Assembly: GCA_040223615.1 (NCBI GenBank)
Contig: JAVKFY010000047.1
Span: forward strand, 35,043 to 99,042
Source of the DNA: JAVKFY01 sp040223615
GTDB taxonomy: Bacteria; Pseudomonadota; Alphaproteobacteria; GCA-2731375
Direction: 5' to 3'
Length of the DNA stretch: 64,000 nt
Numbering within the stretch: the first letter of the stretch is position 1; each line of letters begins with the position of its first letter. Under the pieces are notes generated by a model. It had not been told where the DNA came from, ran no database searches, and saw only the letters and a list, made by a program, of their open reading frames with translations. The position numbers were made by a program, and so were the translations under genes. Below are positions 50,675 through 59,475 of the stretch, in pieces.

Positions 50675-51019
50675 ATGGATCGCATCGCCACGACCGTGCG
50701 GGTTGAGTCGGAACTGAAGCAAATCATCGAACGGATCGGGAAGGTCCGGGGCATGACCTTCAACCGCATCGCCAACATCGCGTTGAAGGATTTCGTCGCT
50801 CGCGAGGCGGCAACGGTGGAGGGCGAGCTGTCGGCTCTGCTGGATGACCTTCGCGCCTACCGCGAACGCGACCCGGATTTCGAACAAGCCATCAATGCCG
50901 CGGTGAAGGCCGAGCTGGCGGTCGAAGACGATCCCGCCGAAGGCAGTGTGATAACCGACGCCGCCGAGGAGCAGGTTCCGGCGCTGACAAGGAAAGTTCG
51001 CGCGATCCTGGATGCCTGA
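50675..51019 (+). CDS. Ribbon-helix-helix antitoxin-like protein
   Basis: 114-aa protein. Residues 1-45 (RIATTVRVESELKQIIERIGKVRGMTFNRIANIALKDFV) fit an RHH DNA-binding domain: one beta strand with alternating polar residues and two helices. Residues ~45-114 are an acidic helical tail that could bind a partner. ATG 50675 is 7 nt after GGGAG. It overlaps the Fic gene by 8 nt. It likely represses its own promoter and may neutralise the Fic protein. Confidence 0.65.
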   Translation: MDRIATTVRVESELKQIIERIGKVRGMTFNRIANIALKDFVAREAATVEGELSALLDDLRAYRERDPDFEQAINAAVKAELAVEDDPAEGSVITDAAEEQVPALTRKVRAILDA

Positions 51020-51620
51020 CTGGGACTCGGACAGCCCGGAGCTCGACGGAAATCTACGCGACGTTGTCGTCCATGCGCGGCGGTCGGCGACGCGACGGGA
51101 GCGCCCGACAGTTGCCATGATGCGCGACTGGCACGCCGCGATCATGCGTGATCTTGCGATCCCGGATCCCGCCTATGTCGGGCGATTTCGAGGCGAACCG
51201 GGCGTAGAGCACATTCGGGTAGGCGTCCTTGGCGTCGAAGCCACGCCGCCGGGTCAGGTGGCCGCCGAACTGGCCGATTTCGAGCGACGGCTGCGGCGCG
51301 TAATCGTGCAACTCGACAGCGAAATTCCCGCAGGCAGCGATCTGACCGTCGACAACCTGCGGGCGGTGATCGAGGTCTGCGCCTGGGCCCACGGCGAGTG
51401 GGTGCGCATACACCCCTTCGTCAACGGCAATGGCCGGTCCGGCCGGCTGTGGATCGCCTACATCGCGATGCGTTACGGCCTGCCGATCTTCGTGCGCATG
51501 CGGCCGCGCCGCGACGACGACTATGGCGCGGCGGCGGCGCGGGCCATGCGAGGTGACTGGCAAGCGCTCGTCCCGTTTCTGCGGCGCCAGCTCGCCGCGA
51601 CGTTGCGTGCGGCAAACTGA
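51012..51620 (+). CDS. Fic-domain protein (AMP-transferase toxin candidate)
   Basis: 202-aa Fic-fold protein. The catalytic motif is complete: H134-PFVNGNGRSG, so AMP (or other nucleotide monophosphate) transfer to a target hydroxyl is expected. Near the N-terminus, SPELDG (residues 8-13) resembles the self-inhibitory motif (S/T)xxxE(G/N) but with Asp for Glu, so autoinhibition may be weakened or altered. It overlaps the upstream RHH gene by 8 nt, giving a toxin-antitoxin-like pair distinct from the VbhA/FicA arrangement. Convergent stop is 1 nt from the molybdopterin oxidoreductase gene. Confidence 0.85.
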   Translation: MPDWDSDSPELDGNLRDVVVHARRSATRRERPTVAMMRDWHAAIMRDLAIPDPAYVGRFRGEPGVEHIRVGVLGVEATPPGQVAAELADFERRLRRVIVQLDSEIPAGSDLTVDNLRAVIEVCAWAHGEWVRIHPFVNGNGRSGRLWIAYIAMRYGLPIFVRMRPRRDDDYGAAAARAMRGDWQALVPFLRRQLAATLRAAN

Positions 51621-51621
51621 G

Positions 51622-53628
51622 CTAGCCCCACGCGGCGACGTCGAGCCAGGTGCTCTGATAGGTCGCGCCCTCGCCCATGTCGGTGAAGCGGTCCGGGCAC
51701 AGCATGTTGACGGTGCCGGACACCGCCTCCGCGTCCGGGCGCTGGCCGGGGACCAGGATCACGCCCGGCTGCACCTCGTCGCTGACCCGTAGCTTCAGGC
51801 CGACCGCGCCGCGATCGTTGAACAGCTTCACTGCCTGCCCGTCGTCGAGGCCGCGCGACTTGGCGTCTTCCGGGTGCAGCACGCAGTGCGGTTCGCCCTC
51901 GCGGCCGCGCAGGAATTCGACGCCGGCATAGGCGGTGTGCGCCTGGAAATAGCCCGGCGCGGTCAGCAGCCGCAGCGGCCAGCGCGCCGCCTCGGCCTCA
52001 TCCTCCGGGTCCGGCTCCCAGTCGGGCAGCGGCGACACGCCCTGGGCCGCGAGCTGCTCGGAATAGATCTCCAGCTTGCCCGACGGCGTCGCGAAGGGTT
52101 GCGCCGCTGGCGCCGGCATGCGCAGCGGCGGGCCGCCGACCACCCGTTCCGCGTCGTAATCGCTGCCCTTCAGCATCGCCGCGGCGATCTCCGGCTCCTT
52201 CATCGAGAACACCGCGTCGGTCAGGCCCATGCGCCGCGCCAGCTCCTGCGCCACGCGCACGTTCGAGCGGGCCTCGCCGACCGGCGCGATCGCCTGGTTC
52301 GAGTACTGCATCCAGTAGGTGCCGTAGGCGCGTTGCAGGTCCTCGGTCTCCAGGTAGGTGGTCGCCGGCAGCACGATATCGGCGTAGCGCGCCGTCGCGC
52401 TCATGAACGGGTCGTGCACCACGGTGAACAGGTCCTCGCGCGCCAGGCCGCGGCGCACCTTCTCCACCTCCGGACACGTCACCGCCGGGTTGTTGGCGGC
52501 GATGAACACCGAACGCAGCGGCGGATCGCGCATTTCCAGCAACGCCTCGCCGAGCCTGAGCTGGTTGACCATGCGGGCGCTGGCCGGGCCGGACGGCTTG
52601 CGCACGAAGTCATAGTCGATGTGGCACGAGCTGGCGGTCAGCAGCAGCGCGCCGCCGCCCTCGCGGCCGTAGGCCCCGGTCAGCGCCGGCAGCACCGTCA
52701 CCGCGCGCAGCGCCTGGCCGCCCCGCGCCAGCCGCGTCATGCCCTCGCCGAGGCGGATGAACGAGGTCTTTGCCGCGCCGTACATCGCCGCCAGCTTCTC
52801 GACATCGGTGGCCGCCAGGCCGGTGATCTCGGCCACGCGGTCCGGCGCGAAGCGCGGCAGCACGTCATTTTCAAGCCTGTCGAAGCCGACCGTGTTGGCC
52901 TCGACATAGGCGCGATCGACCAGCCCGTCGCGCACCAGGATGTGCATCAGCCCCAGCGCCAGCGCCGCGTCGGTGCCGATCGCGATCGGCAGGTGCCAGT
53001 CCGCGTTCTCCGCCGTGCGGCTGCGGCGCGGGTCGATGACGACAATCTTCACGCCGCGCTTGCGCGCCTGTTCGGCACGCGCCCAGAAGTGCACGTTGGT
53101 CGCCATCAGGTCGGCGCCCCAGGCAACGATCAGGTCGGACTTGTCGACCGACTCCGGATCGGCGCCACCGACCGGCCCGACGGTCACGTCCCAGGCGGTC
53201 TCGCAGCAGGTATCGCACACTGTCCCGGCCTGCAGCCGGCTGGTGCCCAGCGCATGGAACAGGCCGCCGACCAGGCCGCGATTGATCAGCCCCTGGTGCG
53301 CGCTGTAGGCATAGCCGAGGATCGCCTCGGGTCCGGACTCGGCGATGATCGCCCGCCAGCGGCTGGCGATCTCGTCCAGCGCCTCGTCCCACGTGATCGG
53401 CTCGAATCTTGCCTCGCCCTTCGCGCCGACACGGCGCAGCGGCGTGGTCAGGCGGGCCGGCGAATGCACCAGATCGGCGTCGCGGTTGACCTTGGTGCAG
53501 GCGAAGCCGGCGGTATAGGGCTGGTCCGGGTCGCCGGAGACCTTCACCACCCGGCCGTTCTCGACCTGGGCCAGCAACGAGCACATGTCCGGGCAATCGT
53601 GCCCGCAGACCACGCGTACGGTATTCAT
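51622..53628 (-). CDS. Molybdopterin-dependent oxidoreductase (DMSO-reductase family)
   Basis: 668-aa catalytic subunit binding bis-MGD and one [4Fe-4S] cluster. The N-terminal Cys set is C8-GHDCPDMC with a fourth Cys in AGFACTKVNRD near 44. LIVAWGADLMATNVH and VVIDPRRSRTAENADWHLPIAIGTD are the cofactor-binding segments, and ATTYLETEDLQRAYGTYWMQYS is typical of the uncharacterised molybdopterin oxidoreductase group. The residue that would bind Mo lies in the GTVCDTCCETAWD stretch (Cys likely). No Tat signal and no electron-transfer subunit gene is adjacent. Substrate unknown. Confidence 0.88.
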   Translation of the reverse strand: MNTVRVVCGHDCPDMCSLLAQVENGRVVKVSGDPDQPYTAGFACTKVNRDADLVHSPARLTTPLRRVGAKGEARFEPITWDEALDEIASRWRAIIAESGPEAILGYAYSAHQGLINRGLVGGLFHALGTSRLQAGTVCDTCCETAWDVTVGPVGGADPESVDKSDLIVAWGADLMATNVHFWARAEQARKRGVKIVVIDPRRSRTAENADWHLPIAIGTDAALALGLMHILVRDGLVDRAYVEANTVGFDRLENDVLPRFAPDRVAEITGLAATDVEKLAAMYGAAKTSFIRLGEGMTRLARGGQALRAVTVLPALTGAYGREGGGALLLTASSCHIDYDFVRKPSGPASARMVNQLRLGEALLEMRDPPLRSVFIAANNPAVTCPEVEKVRRGLAREDLFTVVHDPFMSATARYADIVLPATTYLETEDLQRAYGTYWMQYSNQAIAPVGEARSNVRVAQELARRMGLTDAVFSMKEPEIAAAMLKGSDYDAERVVGGPPLRMPAPAAQPFATPSGKLEIYSEQLAAQGVSPLPDWEPDPEDEAEAARWPLRLLTAPGYFQAHTAYAGVEFLRGREGEPHCVLHPEDAKSRGLDDGQAVKLFNDRGAVGLKLRVSDEVQPGVILVPGQRPDAEAVSGTVNMLCPDRFTDMGEGATYQSTWLDVAAWG

Positions 53629-53723
53629 GTCTCAATCTCCCCGCTCGTCGACACCATGCCTGCGCCAGCGGGGATCGTACAGCCCAGGCCGTGAAATGCG
53701 ACGGCCATTAACCTCGCCGTGAA

Positions 53724-53742
53724 ACCGGCCAATTGGTCCGGT
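53724..53742. promoter_or_regulatory. 19-bp near-palindrome upstream of the molybdopterin oxidoreductase
   Basis: ACCGGCCAATTGGTCCGGT has outer arms ACCGG/CCGGT around the perfect CCAATTGG. It lies 96 bp upstream of the oxidoreductase start and could be an operator. The rest of the 152-bp gap shows nothing clear. Confidence 0.3.
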
Positions 53743-53780
53743 CCACCGTTGCTGGCTGAACGGCGGATGGCAGCGCGGAC

Positions 53781-56138
53781 CTAGCGCCCCTGGGCGCCGG
53801 CGGCCCGGCCATCGCGTGCCAGCAGCAGGCTGATGCTGGCATCGCCGTTGCGTTCCTGCGCCAGATCGGCAGCGGTCAGGCCCTGCTGGTTCACCAGCCT
53901 GGGGTCACCGCCCTCGCGCAGGATCAGGTCGACCATGTCCACCCGCCCGTCCCAGACCGCGTACATCAGCGCGGTCCACTCATTGACGGTGCGCCGGTTC
54001 GGATCGGCGCCGGCCGCAAGCAGCCGCGACGCGGCCACCCGGTGGCCATTGATCGCCGCCACCAGGAACGGCGACTGTCCGTCGTCGGTCGGCAGGTCCG
54101 GCTGTGCCCCGGCCTCCAGCAGCCGTTGCACCAGGCCCGCGTCGCCTTGCCACGCCGCATAGGTCAGCGCGGTCCAGCCGGAGGTCGTGGCGGCGCGGTT
54201 CGGGTCGGCACCGGCATCGAGCAGCAGCTCGATCGAGGCGTGCCGGCGCGACTGCGCGGCCAGCGTCAGCGGCGTGTGGCCGTCGGCGTAATGTCCGCGA
54301 GTGCTCGCCCCGTCCGCCAACGCCCGGCGCAGCGCGGTGGGGTCGCGGATCAGCGACCGGGGCAGCATCGCCGGCCCATCCGCCACCACCGGCCGGCGTG
54401 GCACCGGTCGGGCGCCGGGCTCACCGCGGGCCGCGCGCCACGCCAGCAGCTTGCGCACGCCGGGATCCGTCGGCGCCAGTTCGCGCGCCCGTTCGGCATA
54501 ACGCCCAGCCTGGCGCCACTTGCCACGGTCCTGTGCCGACCATGCCAGCGAGACATAGGTCTTCGCGATGGTCTCGATGCCGGCCAGCGCGCCCGGGTGG
54601 TGCGGTGCCCGCGACAGCAGGTGCAAGTAAGTGTCGAGGGCGTTGTCGGTCGCCGGCGTGGTCAGCTTTAGGGCCTTCACCTGGGCCGCCCCGCGCGCGA
54701 GCAGCGCGGCGATCACGTCGGTCTCGTTCGCCGCCGGCCTGGCCACGTCGGCGAAGGCCAGCGTCCGGGCTTGCCGTCGGAACGGCCGGGCGGCGCCGAT
54801 CGCATCCGGCTCCATCGCCTCGCTGTCGCCGGCCAGCCGCAGCGGTGCGGGCCGGGAAGGCGGTCGCTCCGCAAAGCTCCAGCCAACCGCCCGCCGGTGA
54901 TGCGGCCTCGCAGCCACGACCGGGTCGGGCTCGCGTGCCGCCACGTCACCCGCGAGCACCAGCGGCGCCGGCGCGGCGCGACGCGCGAAGACCGCCGCCG
55001 CCGCGCGCGGATCGGGTTCGCGGATGCCCGTGTCGCCGGCCAGCACGACCGGTTGCACCATCGCGCGCCGCTCGAACGGCGATGTCGCCGCCACCGGGTC
55101 GGGTTCGCGTGCCGCCGTGTCACCCGCCAGCTGCGGCGATTGCACCGGTGTCGGTTCGGCCGCGGGTTGCGGTCCGCCGGCCGCGGGCGCCAGCGCCGCA
55201 ATGAAGGCGACGTCAGCCGGCTTGGTGCGCTCCGGCGCGACATACGTCGCGAATGCACCAATGCCGATCGCGGCCGCCAGCGCGAGGCAGGCACCGGCCG
55301 CCATGCGCAAGTCGATTCCGCCAAGCCGCTGCGGCCGGGCCAACGGCATTGGCGCCGGCACCGGCAAATGGCTGGTCGGCGCGGCGGTCTCGGGCGGTTC
55401 GGTGGCGGCCAACGCGGCCGTGGAGCCCTTCGCCAGCTCCATGCCCGCCGCCGCCTCGGCCACGATCGCGGCATCGATCCGCTCGTTGTCCGTCAGCGAG
55501 GCCAGGAACAGCGCGGTCGAGCACAGGCGATTGATCTGACGCGGTATGCCCTCGCTGACCGCGGCGATCGCGTTGACCGCCGACGCCTCGAATATCTCGT
55601 TCCGGCGGCCGCCCGCCATCGCCAGCTTTTCGTCGATGAAGGCGCCGACGTCCGCCGGCGGCAGCGGTTCCAGCGTCAGCACCACGATATCGTCCTCGGC
55701 CATCTCCGCCGGGCAGGCACGGCGGAGCCGATCGGCGAATCCCGGTTGCCCGGCCAGCACCATCCGGCGTTCGCTCGCCGCCGGCCGGGCCAGCAGCCGG
55801 CCCAACGCCTCGGCCCCGAAGTCGGCGGCGTCGTCGACGAGAAGCACCGCCGCCTCGTCCCGCCGGGCCTCGTCGATCAGGTCGTCGGCTTCGCGCCAGC
55901 GGTTGGCATGGCGCAGCACGGTGGCGGTGCCGTCAGCCGCGAGCTGTCCGGCCAGCAGCCGCAAAAGCGCGCTCTTGCCCAGCCCCGGCGCGCCCAGCAG
56001 CACGATGACCCGCCGGCGCGCCGCGAGCGCCGCGCGCACCTTGCCGAAAATGTCGGCAAAGTTCCCCTGCCCGGTGGCGATGCTGGCACTGGAAGCCTTG
56101 AATGGATCGTCGTCCAGCTGGAAGCCATCTGTGTACAT
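53781..56138 (-). CDS. ExeA-like AAA ATPase / TM / tandem-repeat / ankyrin fusion protein
   Basis: 785-aa multidomain protein, not a standard family. Residues 1-235: AAA ATPase of the ExeA/MshM type (Walker A GAPGLGKS 49-56; Walker B LLVDD 99-103; DPF near 11). Residues ~279-300: single TM helix. Residues 337-462: four degenerate repeats, each opening LAGD-x3-x-EPD (at 337, 366, 395 and 435; 29-40 residues). Residues ~500-570: TPR-like helices. Residues ~598-775: about five ankyrin-type repeats (DAGADPN, EAGAQPD, AAGADPN). ATPase and repeats would be on opposite sides of the inner membrane. ExeA relatives assist secretin assembly through peptidoglycan; ankyrins here would bind an envelope partner. 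Confidence 0.8.
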   Translation of the reverse strand: MYTDGFQLDDDPFKASSASIATGQGNFADIFGKVRAALAARRRVIVLLGAPGLGKSALLRLLAGQLAADGTATVLRHANRWREADDLIDEARRDEAAVLLVDDAADFGAEALGRLLARPAASERRMVLAGQPGFADRLRRACPAEMAEDDIVVLTLEPLPPADVGAFIDEKLAMAGGRRNEIFEASAVNAIAAVSEGIPRQINRLCSTALFLASLTDNERIDAAIVAEAAAGMELAKGSTAALAATEPPETAAPTSHLPVPAPMPLARPQRLGGIDLRMAAGACLALAAAIGIGAFATYVAPERTKPADVAFIAALAPAAGGPQPAAEPTPVQSPQLAGDTAAREPDPVAATSPFERRAMVQPVVLAGDTGIREPDPRAAAAVFARRAAPAPLVLAGDVAAREPDPVVAARPHHRRAVGWSFAERPPSRPAPLRLAGDSEAMEPDAIGAARPFRRQARTLAFADVARPAANETDVIAALLARGAAQVKALKLTTPATDNALDTYLHLLSRAPHHPGALAGIETIAKTYVSLAWSAQDRGKWRQAGRYAERARELAPTDPGVRKLLAWRAARGEPGARPVPRRPVVADGPAMLPRSLIRDPTALRRALADGASTRGHYADGHTPLTLAAQSRRHASIELLLDAGADPNRAATTSGWTALTYAAWQGDAGLVQRLLEAGAQPDLPTDDGQSPFLVAAINGHRVAASRLLAAGADPNRRTVNEWTALMYAVWDGRVDMVDLILREGGDPRLVNQQGLTAADLAQERNGDASISLLLARDGRAAGAQGR

Positions 56139-56275
56139 GTCACGCCCCCATGCGGTTCCGGCGTGCCGCGCCGCAGCTCCGCCGCACGATGACCGTTAAC
56201 CATATATAAAGGCTTGGGTCCGGTATGGGTTCCATCGCCATGGGCAATGCCAGGGCAACGAAAGGACCGGAAAAG

Positions 56276-56350
56276 TGGAGCGGGCGATGAGATTCGAACT
56301 CACGACCCCAACCTTGGCAAGGTTGTGCTCTACCCCTGAGCTACGCCCGC
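56276..56350 (-). tRNA. tRNA-Gly (anticodon GCC)
   Basis: 75-nt cloverleaf read on the minus strand: acceptor GCGGGCG/CGCCCGC, D-arm with AGCTCAGGGGTAGAGC, anticodon stem AACCT/AGGTT around TTGCCAA (anticodon GCC), T-arm with GTTCGAATC, discriminator T and an encoded CCA at 56276-56278. Decodes GGC, the main Gly codon in this GC-rich genome. Confidence 0.97.
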
Positions 56351-56466
56351 ATCCGTGGGTACACGCCGAGGCCTGAAGGGCCGGGCGCAAGCCGGGGGAA
56401 TATACGAAAATTCGCGGTCGGCGCAAGCGGGTTCCCTCCAGCGCGCAAAGCCGCTATGCGAGGGCC

Positions 56467-56955
56467 ATGCCCGCGACCCCGGAAGACCTGTTCCGCCGCC
56501 TCGACGAACTCGGCATCGCCACCACGACAGTGGAGCATCCGCCGCTGTTCACCGTGGAGGACAGCAAGGCCTTGCGCGGCCAGCTTCCCGGCGGCCACTG
56601 CAAAAGCCTGTACCTGCGCGACAAGAAGAAGCGCAACTACCTGGTGGTGGCGCTGGAAGACCAGGCGGTCGACCTGGGCACGCTGCCGGACAGGATCGGC
56701 GCCGGCCGGCTCAGCTTCGGCAGTGCCGACCGTCTGATGGAGTTTCTCGGCGTGATCCCGGGCTCGGTGACGCCCTTCGCCCTGATCAACGACCCCGAAC
56801 AGCGAGTGAACGTGGTCTTGCACAAGGCGATGCTCGAACACGACCCGCTGAACTACCACCCGCTGGTCAACACCATGACCACCGCGATCCGTCCCGACGA
56901 CCTGCTGAAGTTCATCCGTGCCGGCGGTCACGAGCCAACGATCGTCGACCTATGA
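56467..56955 (+). CDS. Prolyl-tRNA deacylase-like protein (ProX/YbaK family)
   Basis: 162-aa standalone editing-domain protein removing mischarged Ala (or similar) from tRNA-Pro. Family marks: TVEHPPLFTVEDSKALRGQLPGGHCKSLYLRDKKKRNYLVV (about 21-61, catalytic Lys region) and the GVIPGSVTPFALINDPEQRVNVVLHKAM stretch (about 96-123) with GxxPG. Length is normal for ProX. Monocistronic, downstream of and divergent from the tRNA-Gly gene. Confidence 0.9.
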   Translation: MPATPEDLFRRLDELGIATTTVEHPPLFTVEDSKALRGQLPGGHCKSLYLRDKKKRNYLVVALEDQAVDLGTLPDRIGAGRLSFGSADRLMEFLGVIPGSVTPFALINDPEQRVNVVLHKAMLEHDPLNYHPLVNTMTTAIRPDDLLKFIRAGGHEPTIVDL

Positions 56956-57072
56956 GCCCCTTGCACCGGTCGGGCCAACCGCCTTTATTATCAAGGCAGC
57001 CGCGGGCCGGCCGCAGCACCGCGATTTGAGCGCCGGCGGCAGCGCCGCGACTGGAACGAAGGACATCCCGAC

Positions 57073-57978
57073 ATGGAACCGATCATCGGCGAGAATCTCG
57101 GCGCGCCGGAGGGCACGATCAAGGACAGTTCGGAGGCGACATTCGCCGAGGACGTGATCGCCGCCAGCCAGGAGGTGCCGGTCATCGTCGACTTCTGGGC
57201 GCCGTGGTGCGGCCCGTGCAAGACGCTCGGCCCGATGATCGAGAAGGTGGTCCGCGAGGCCGCCGGCCAGGTCAAGCTGGTGAAGATCAACGTCGACGAG
57301 AACCAGTCCATCGCCCAGCAGCTGCGCATCCAGTCGATCCCGGCGGTCTACGCCTTCGACAAGGGCCAGCCGGTCGACGGCTTCGTCGGCGCCCTGCCCG
57401 AGAGCCAGATTCGCAGCTTCGTGCAGCGCCTGACCGGCGATGTCGGCCCCTCGCCGATGGAACAGGCCCTGGAAGCGGCCAAGGCGGCAATGGACGCCGG
57501 CGACATTGACCGCGCGGCCGGTTATTTCGCCCAGATCCTGCGCGCGGAACCGCAGAACCCCGGCGCGCTGGGCGGCCTGGCACAGTGCTACCTCGCCAAC
57601 GGAGACATCGAGCAGGCCAAGCAGATCCTCGAACAGGCCGACCCGTCGATCGCCGGCAAGCCGGAGATCGCCGGCGCGCGGGCGGCCATCGAGCTGGCCG
57701 AGCAGTCCGGCGAGGCCGGCGACCTCGGCGCGCTGGAACAGGCGGTGGCCGCCGATCCGACCGACCAGCAGGCCCGCTTCGACCTGGCCAACGCCTATGT
57801 CGCCGCCAACCGCCGCGAGGAGGCCGCCGACACCCTGGTCGAGTGCATTCGCCTCGACCGCACCTGGGACGACGAGGCCGCGCGCAAGCAGCTGTTGAAA
57901 CTGTTCGAGGCTTGGGGCCCGATGGACGAGGTCACCGTCGCGGCGCGCCGCAAGCTGAGCGCGATCCTGTTCAGCTAG
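57073..57978 (+). CDS. cnoX: Thioredoxin-TPR chaperone CnoX (YbbN)
   Basis: 301-aa protein: N-terminal thioredoxin domain (about 20-125) with intact W-C-G-P-C (FWAPWCGPCKTLGPM near 44-58) and cis-Pro IPAVYAF, then TPR helices (about 130-300). E. coli CnoX has SxxC and is a redox-holdase; this version keeps the redox-active CGPC, as in Caulobacter-type CnoX, so it may also reduce clients. Head of a likely operon with the Lon-N, Trm112 and DUF971 genes, though a palindromic element lies in between. Confidence 0.92.
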   Translation: MEPIIGENLGAPEGTIKDSSEATFAEDVIAASQEVPVIVDFWAPWCGPCKTLGPMIEKVVREAAGQVKLVKINVDENQSIAQQLRIQSIPAVYAFDKGQPVDGFVGALPESQIRSFVQRLTGDVGPSPMEQALEAAKAAMDAGDIDRAAGYFAQILRAEPQNPGALGGLAQCYLANGDIEQAKQILEQADPSIAGKPEIAGARAAIELAEQSGEAGDLGALEQAVAADPTDQQARFDLANAYVAANRREEAADTLVECIRLDRTWDDEAARKQLLKLFEAWGPMDEVTVAARRKLSAILFS

Positions 57979-58104
57979 ATCGTTCGATGTTCAGTCCGTA
58001 CCAGCCCGCTCTCCCGCCCGGCCACGCACGAGGATACTGGCGTTGGCTGGCCGGGCGGGGGCGCGGGCTGATGCGGGCGCCGCGTAAGCCGGAAACGCTC
58101 TAGC
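57975..58104. repeat. Palindromic intergenic element, copy A
   Basis: 130-bp element with an imperfect 23-bp stem (58002-58024 with 58048-58070; 2 mismatches) and a loop containing GAGGATACTGGCG, flanked by short TAGATCGTT / AACGCTCTAG ends. Clearly homologous to copy B at 60064-60197. It fills the gap between cnoX and the Lon-N gene. Confidence 0.75.
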
Positions 58105-58106
58105 TC

Positions 58107-58799
58107 ATGCCGTCGGATGTCTCTTCCGTTGACGACCTGCCGCGCACCATCCCGGTGTTTCCGCTGCCCGGCGTGCTGTTGCTGCCGGGCACGCGGCTGC
58201 CGCTCAACATCTTCGAGCCGCGCTATCTCGACATGATCACCGACGCCATGGCCGGCCATCGCCTGATCGGCATGGTGCAACCCTCCGGTCCGGGCCGCGA
58301 CCCGATGACACCGCCGATCTACGACGTCGGCGGCGCCGGGCGCATCACCGCCTATCAGGAATCCGACGACGGCCGCTTCCTGATCACTCTCACCGGCGTC
58401 AGCCGCTTTCGCATCGATCAGGAACTGCCGGCGACGACGAAATATCGCCAAGTGCTGGCCGACTGGCAGACTTTCGCCACCGACCTCTCCGAGACCGCCG
58501 ACGACGACGCCATCGACCGTGCCCGCCTGTTGCTGGCGTTGCGCGCCTATCTCGAAGTGCTGAACACCCAGGCCGACTGGGACGCCATCGGCAAGGCGCC
58601 GGCCGCGACCCTGGTCGACCACCTGGCGGTGATCTGCCCGCTGCAGCCGAACGAGAAGCAGGCGCTGCTGGAGAGCACCGACGTGATCGAGCGCGCCCGC
58701 GTGCTGACGGCGCTGCTGGAGATGGCCGCGCTGCAACGTGGCGCCGGCACCGGCGACGACGATGACGATGACGGCGGCGCCCCGCCCGCCAGGCACTAG
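58107..58799 (+). CDS. LON peptidase N-terminal (substrate-binding) domain protein
   Basis: 230-aa protein consisting of a lone Lon-N domain: IPVFPLPGVLLLPGTRLPLNIFEPRYLDMI (about 14-43), the LIGMVQP strand and VGGAGRITAYQESDDGRFLITLTGVSRFRI (about 73-102). It has no ATPase or protease part, so it cannot degrade proteins itself; a substrate-adaptor role is often suggested. The C-terminus is an Asp run (GDDDDDDGG). Conserved alphaproteobacterial neighbour of cnoX and Trm112. Confidence 0.9.
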   Translation: MPSDVSSVDDLPRTIPVFPLPGVLLLPGTRLPLNIFEPRYLDMITDAMAGHRLIGMVQPSGPGRDPMTPPIYDVGGAGRITAYQESDDGRFLITLTGVSRFRIDQELPATTKYRQVLADWQTFATDLSETADDDAIDRARLLLALRAYLEVLNTQADWDAIGKAPAATLVDHLAVICPLQPNEKQALLESTDVIERARVLTALLEMAALQRGAGTGDDDDDDGGAPPARH

Positions 58800-58811
58800 A
58801 GGCATCAGGCC

Positions 58812-59018
58812 ATGAGCGACACGGACAGCAATGCAGACGGCGGCGTCGACCCGAAACTGCTGGAAATGCTGGTCTGCCCGCTGACCAAGACAACGCTGCG
58901 CTATGATCGCGAGCGCCAGGAGCTGATCTCCGACGCGGCGCGGCTGGCCTACCCGATCCGCGACGGCATCCCGATCATGCTGGTCGATGAGGCACGCAGC
59001 CTGGACGAGAACGGCTGA
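58812..59018 (+). CDS. Trm112-family protein (YcaR-like)
   Basis: 68-aa Trm112/UPF0434 protein: DPKLLEMLVCPLTKTTLRYDRERQELIS, then LAYPIRDGIPIMLVDEAR. The usual zinc Cys pairs are reduced to one Cys (in VCPLT), as is common in the bacterial form. Eukaryotic Trm112 activates methyltransferases; the bacterial role is less clear. TGATG overlap with the next gene. Confidence 0.93.
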   Translation: MSDTDSNADGGVDPKLLEMLVCPLTKTTLRYDRERQELISDAARLAYPIRDGIPIMLVDEARSLDENG

Positions 59019-59383
59019 TGGCGCCGGCCCGCAATCCCTGGCCCACCGAACTGCGCCTGAAACGCGCCGAAAAGGTGCTGGAGGTCAGTTTCGACGACGG
59101 CAAGCAGTTTTTCCTGCCGGCCGAATTGCTACGGGTGGAGAGCCCGTCGGCCGAGGTTCAGGGCCACGGCGGCGGCAAGACGATCCCGGCCGGCCGCCGC
59201 CACGTCGGCATCATCGACCTGGAAATGGTCGGCAACTACGCGGTGCGGCTGAAATTCGACGACCTGCACGACACCGGCCTCTACACCTGGAGCTACCTGC
59301 GCGAACTCGGCGAGACCCAGGCCGAGGTCTGGCAAAAATATCTCGACGGGCTGGAAGCCCAGGGTTTGAGCCGCGACCCGTAA
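59018..59383 (+). CDS. DUF971 (GBBH-like N-terminal) domain protein
   Basis: 121-aa single-domain protein of the DUF971 family: WPTELRLKRAEKVLEVSFDDGKQFFLPAELLRVESPSAEVQGHG at the N-terminus and VGIIDLEMVGNYAVRLKFDDLHDTGLYTWSYLREL. This fold forms the N-terminal domain of gamma-butyrobetaine hydroxylase; alone it is a suspected Fe-S assembly partner. Its ATG shares one nucleotide with the Trm112 stop. Confidence 0.9.
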   Translation: MAPARNPWPTELRLKRAEKVLEVSFDDGKQFFLPAELLRVESPSAEVQGHGGGKTIPAGRRHVGIIDLEMVGNYAVRLKFDDLHDTGLYTWSYLRELGETQAEVWQKYLDGLEAQGLSRDP

Positions 59384-59475
59384 GCGCGCAGCAGCACGCT
59401 CACATTGACAAGCCAGCCCTCGACGCAATGCGTCGCGCCTGTCGGGCGCGGCGATGCGCGTCGCCGCTACGCGCC

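Noticed and set aside
53781..56138. STAND/NLR-type defence ATPase because of AAA plus ankyrin repeats
   Set aside because: The ATPase has ExeA/MshM-type features and a TM helix precedes the repeats; no NACHT/NB-ARC signature or effector domain is visible.
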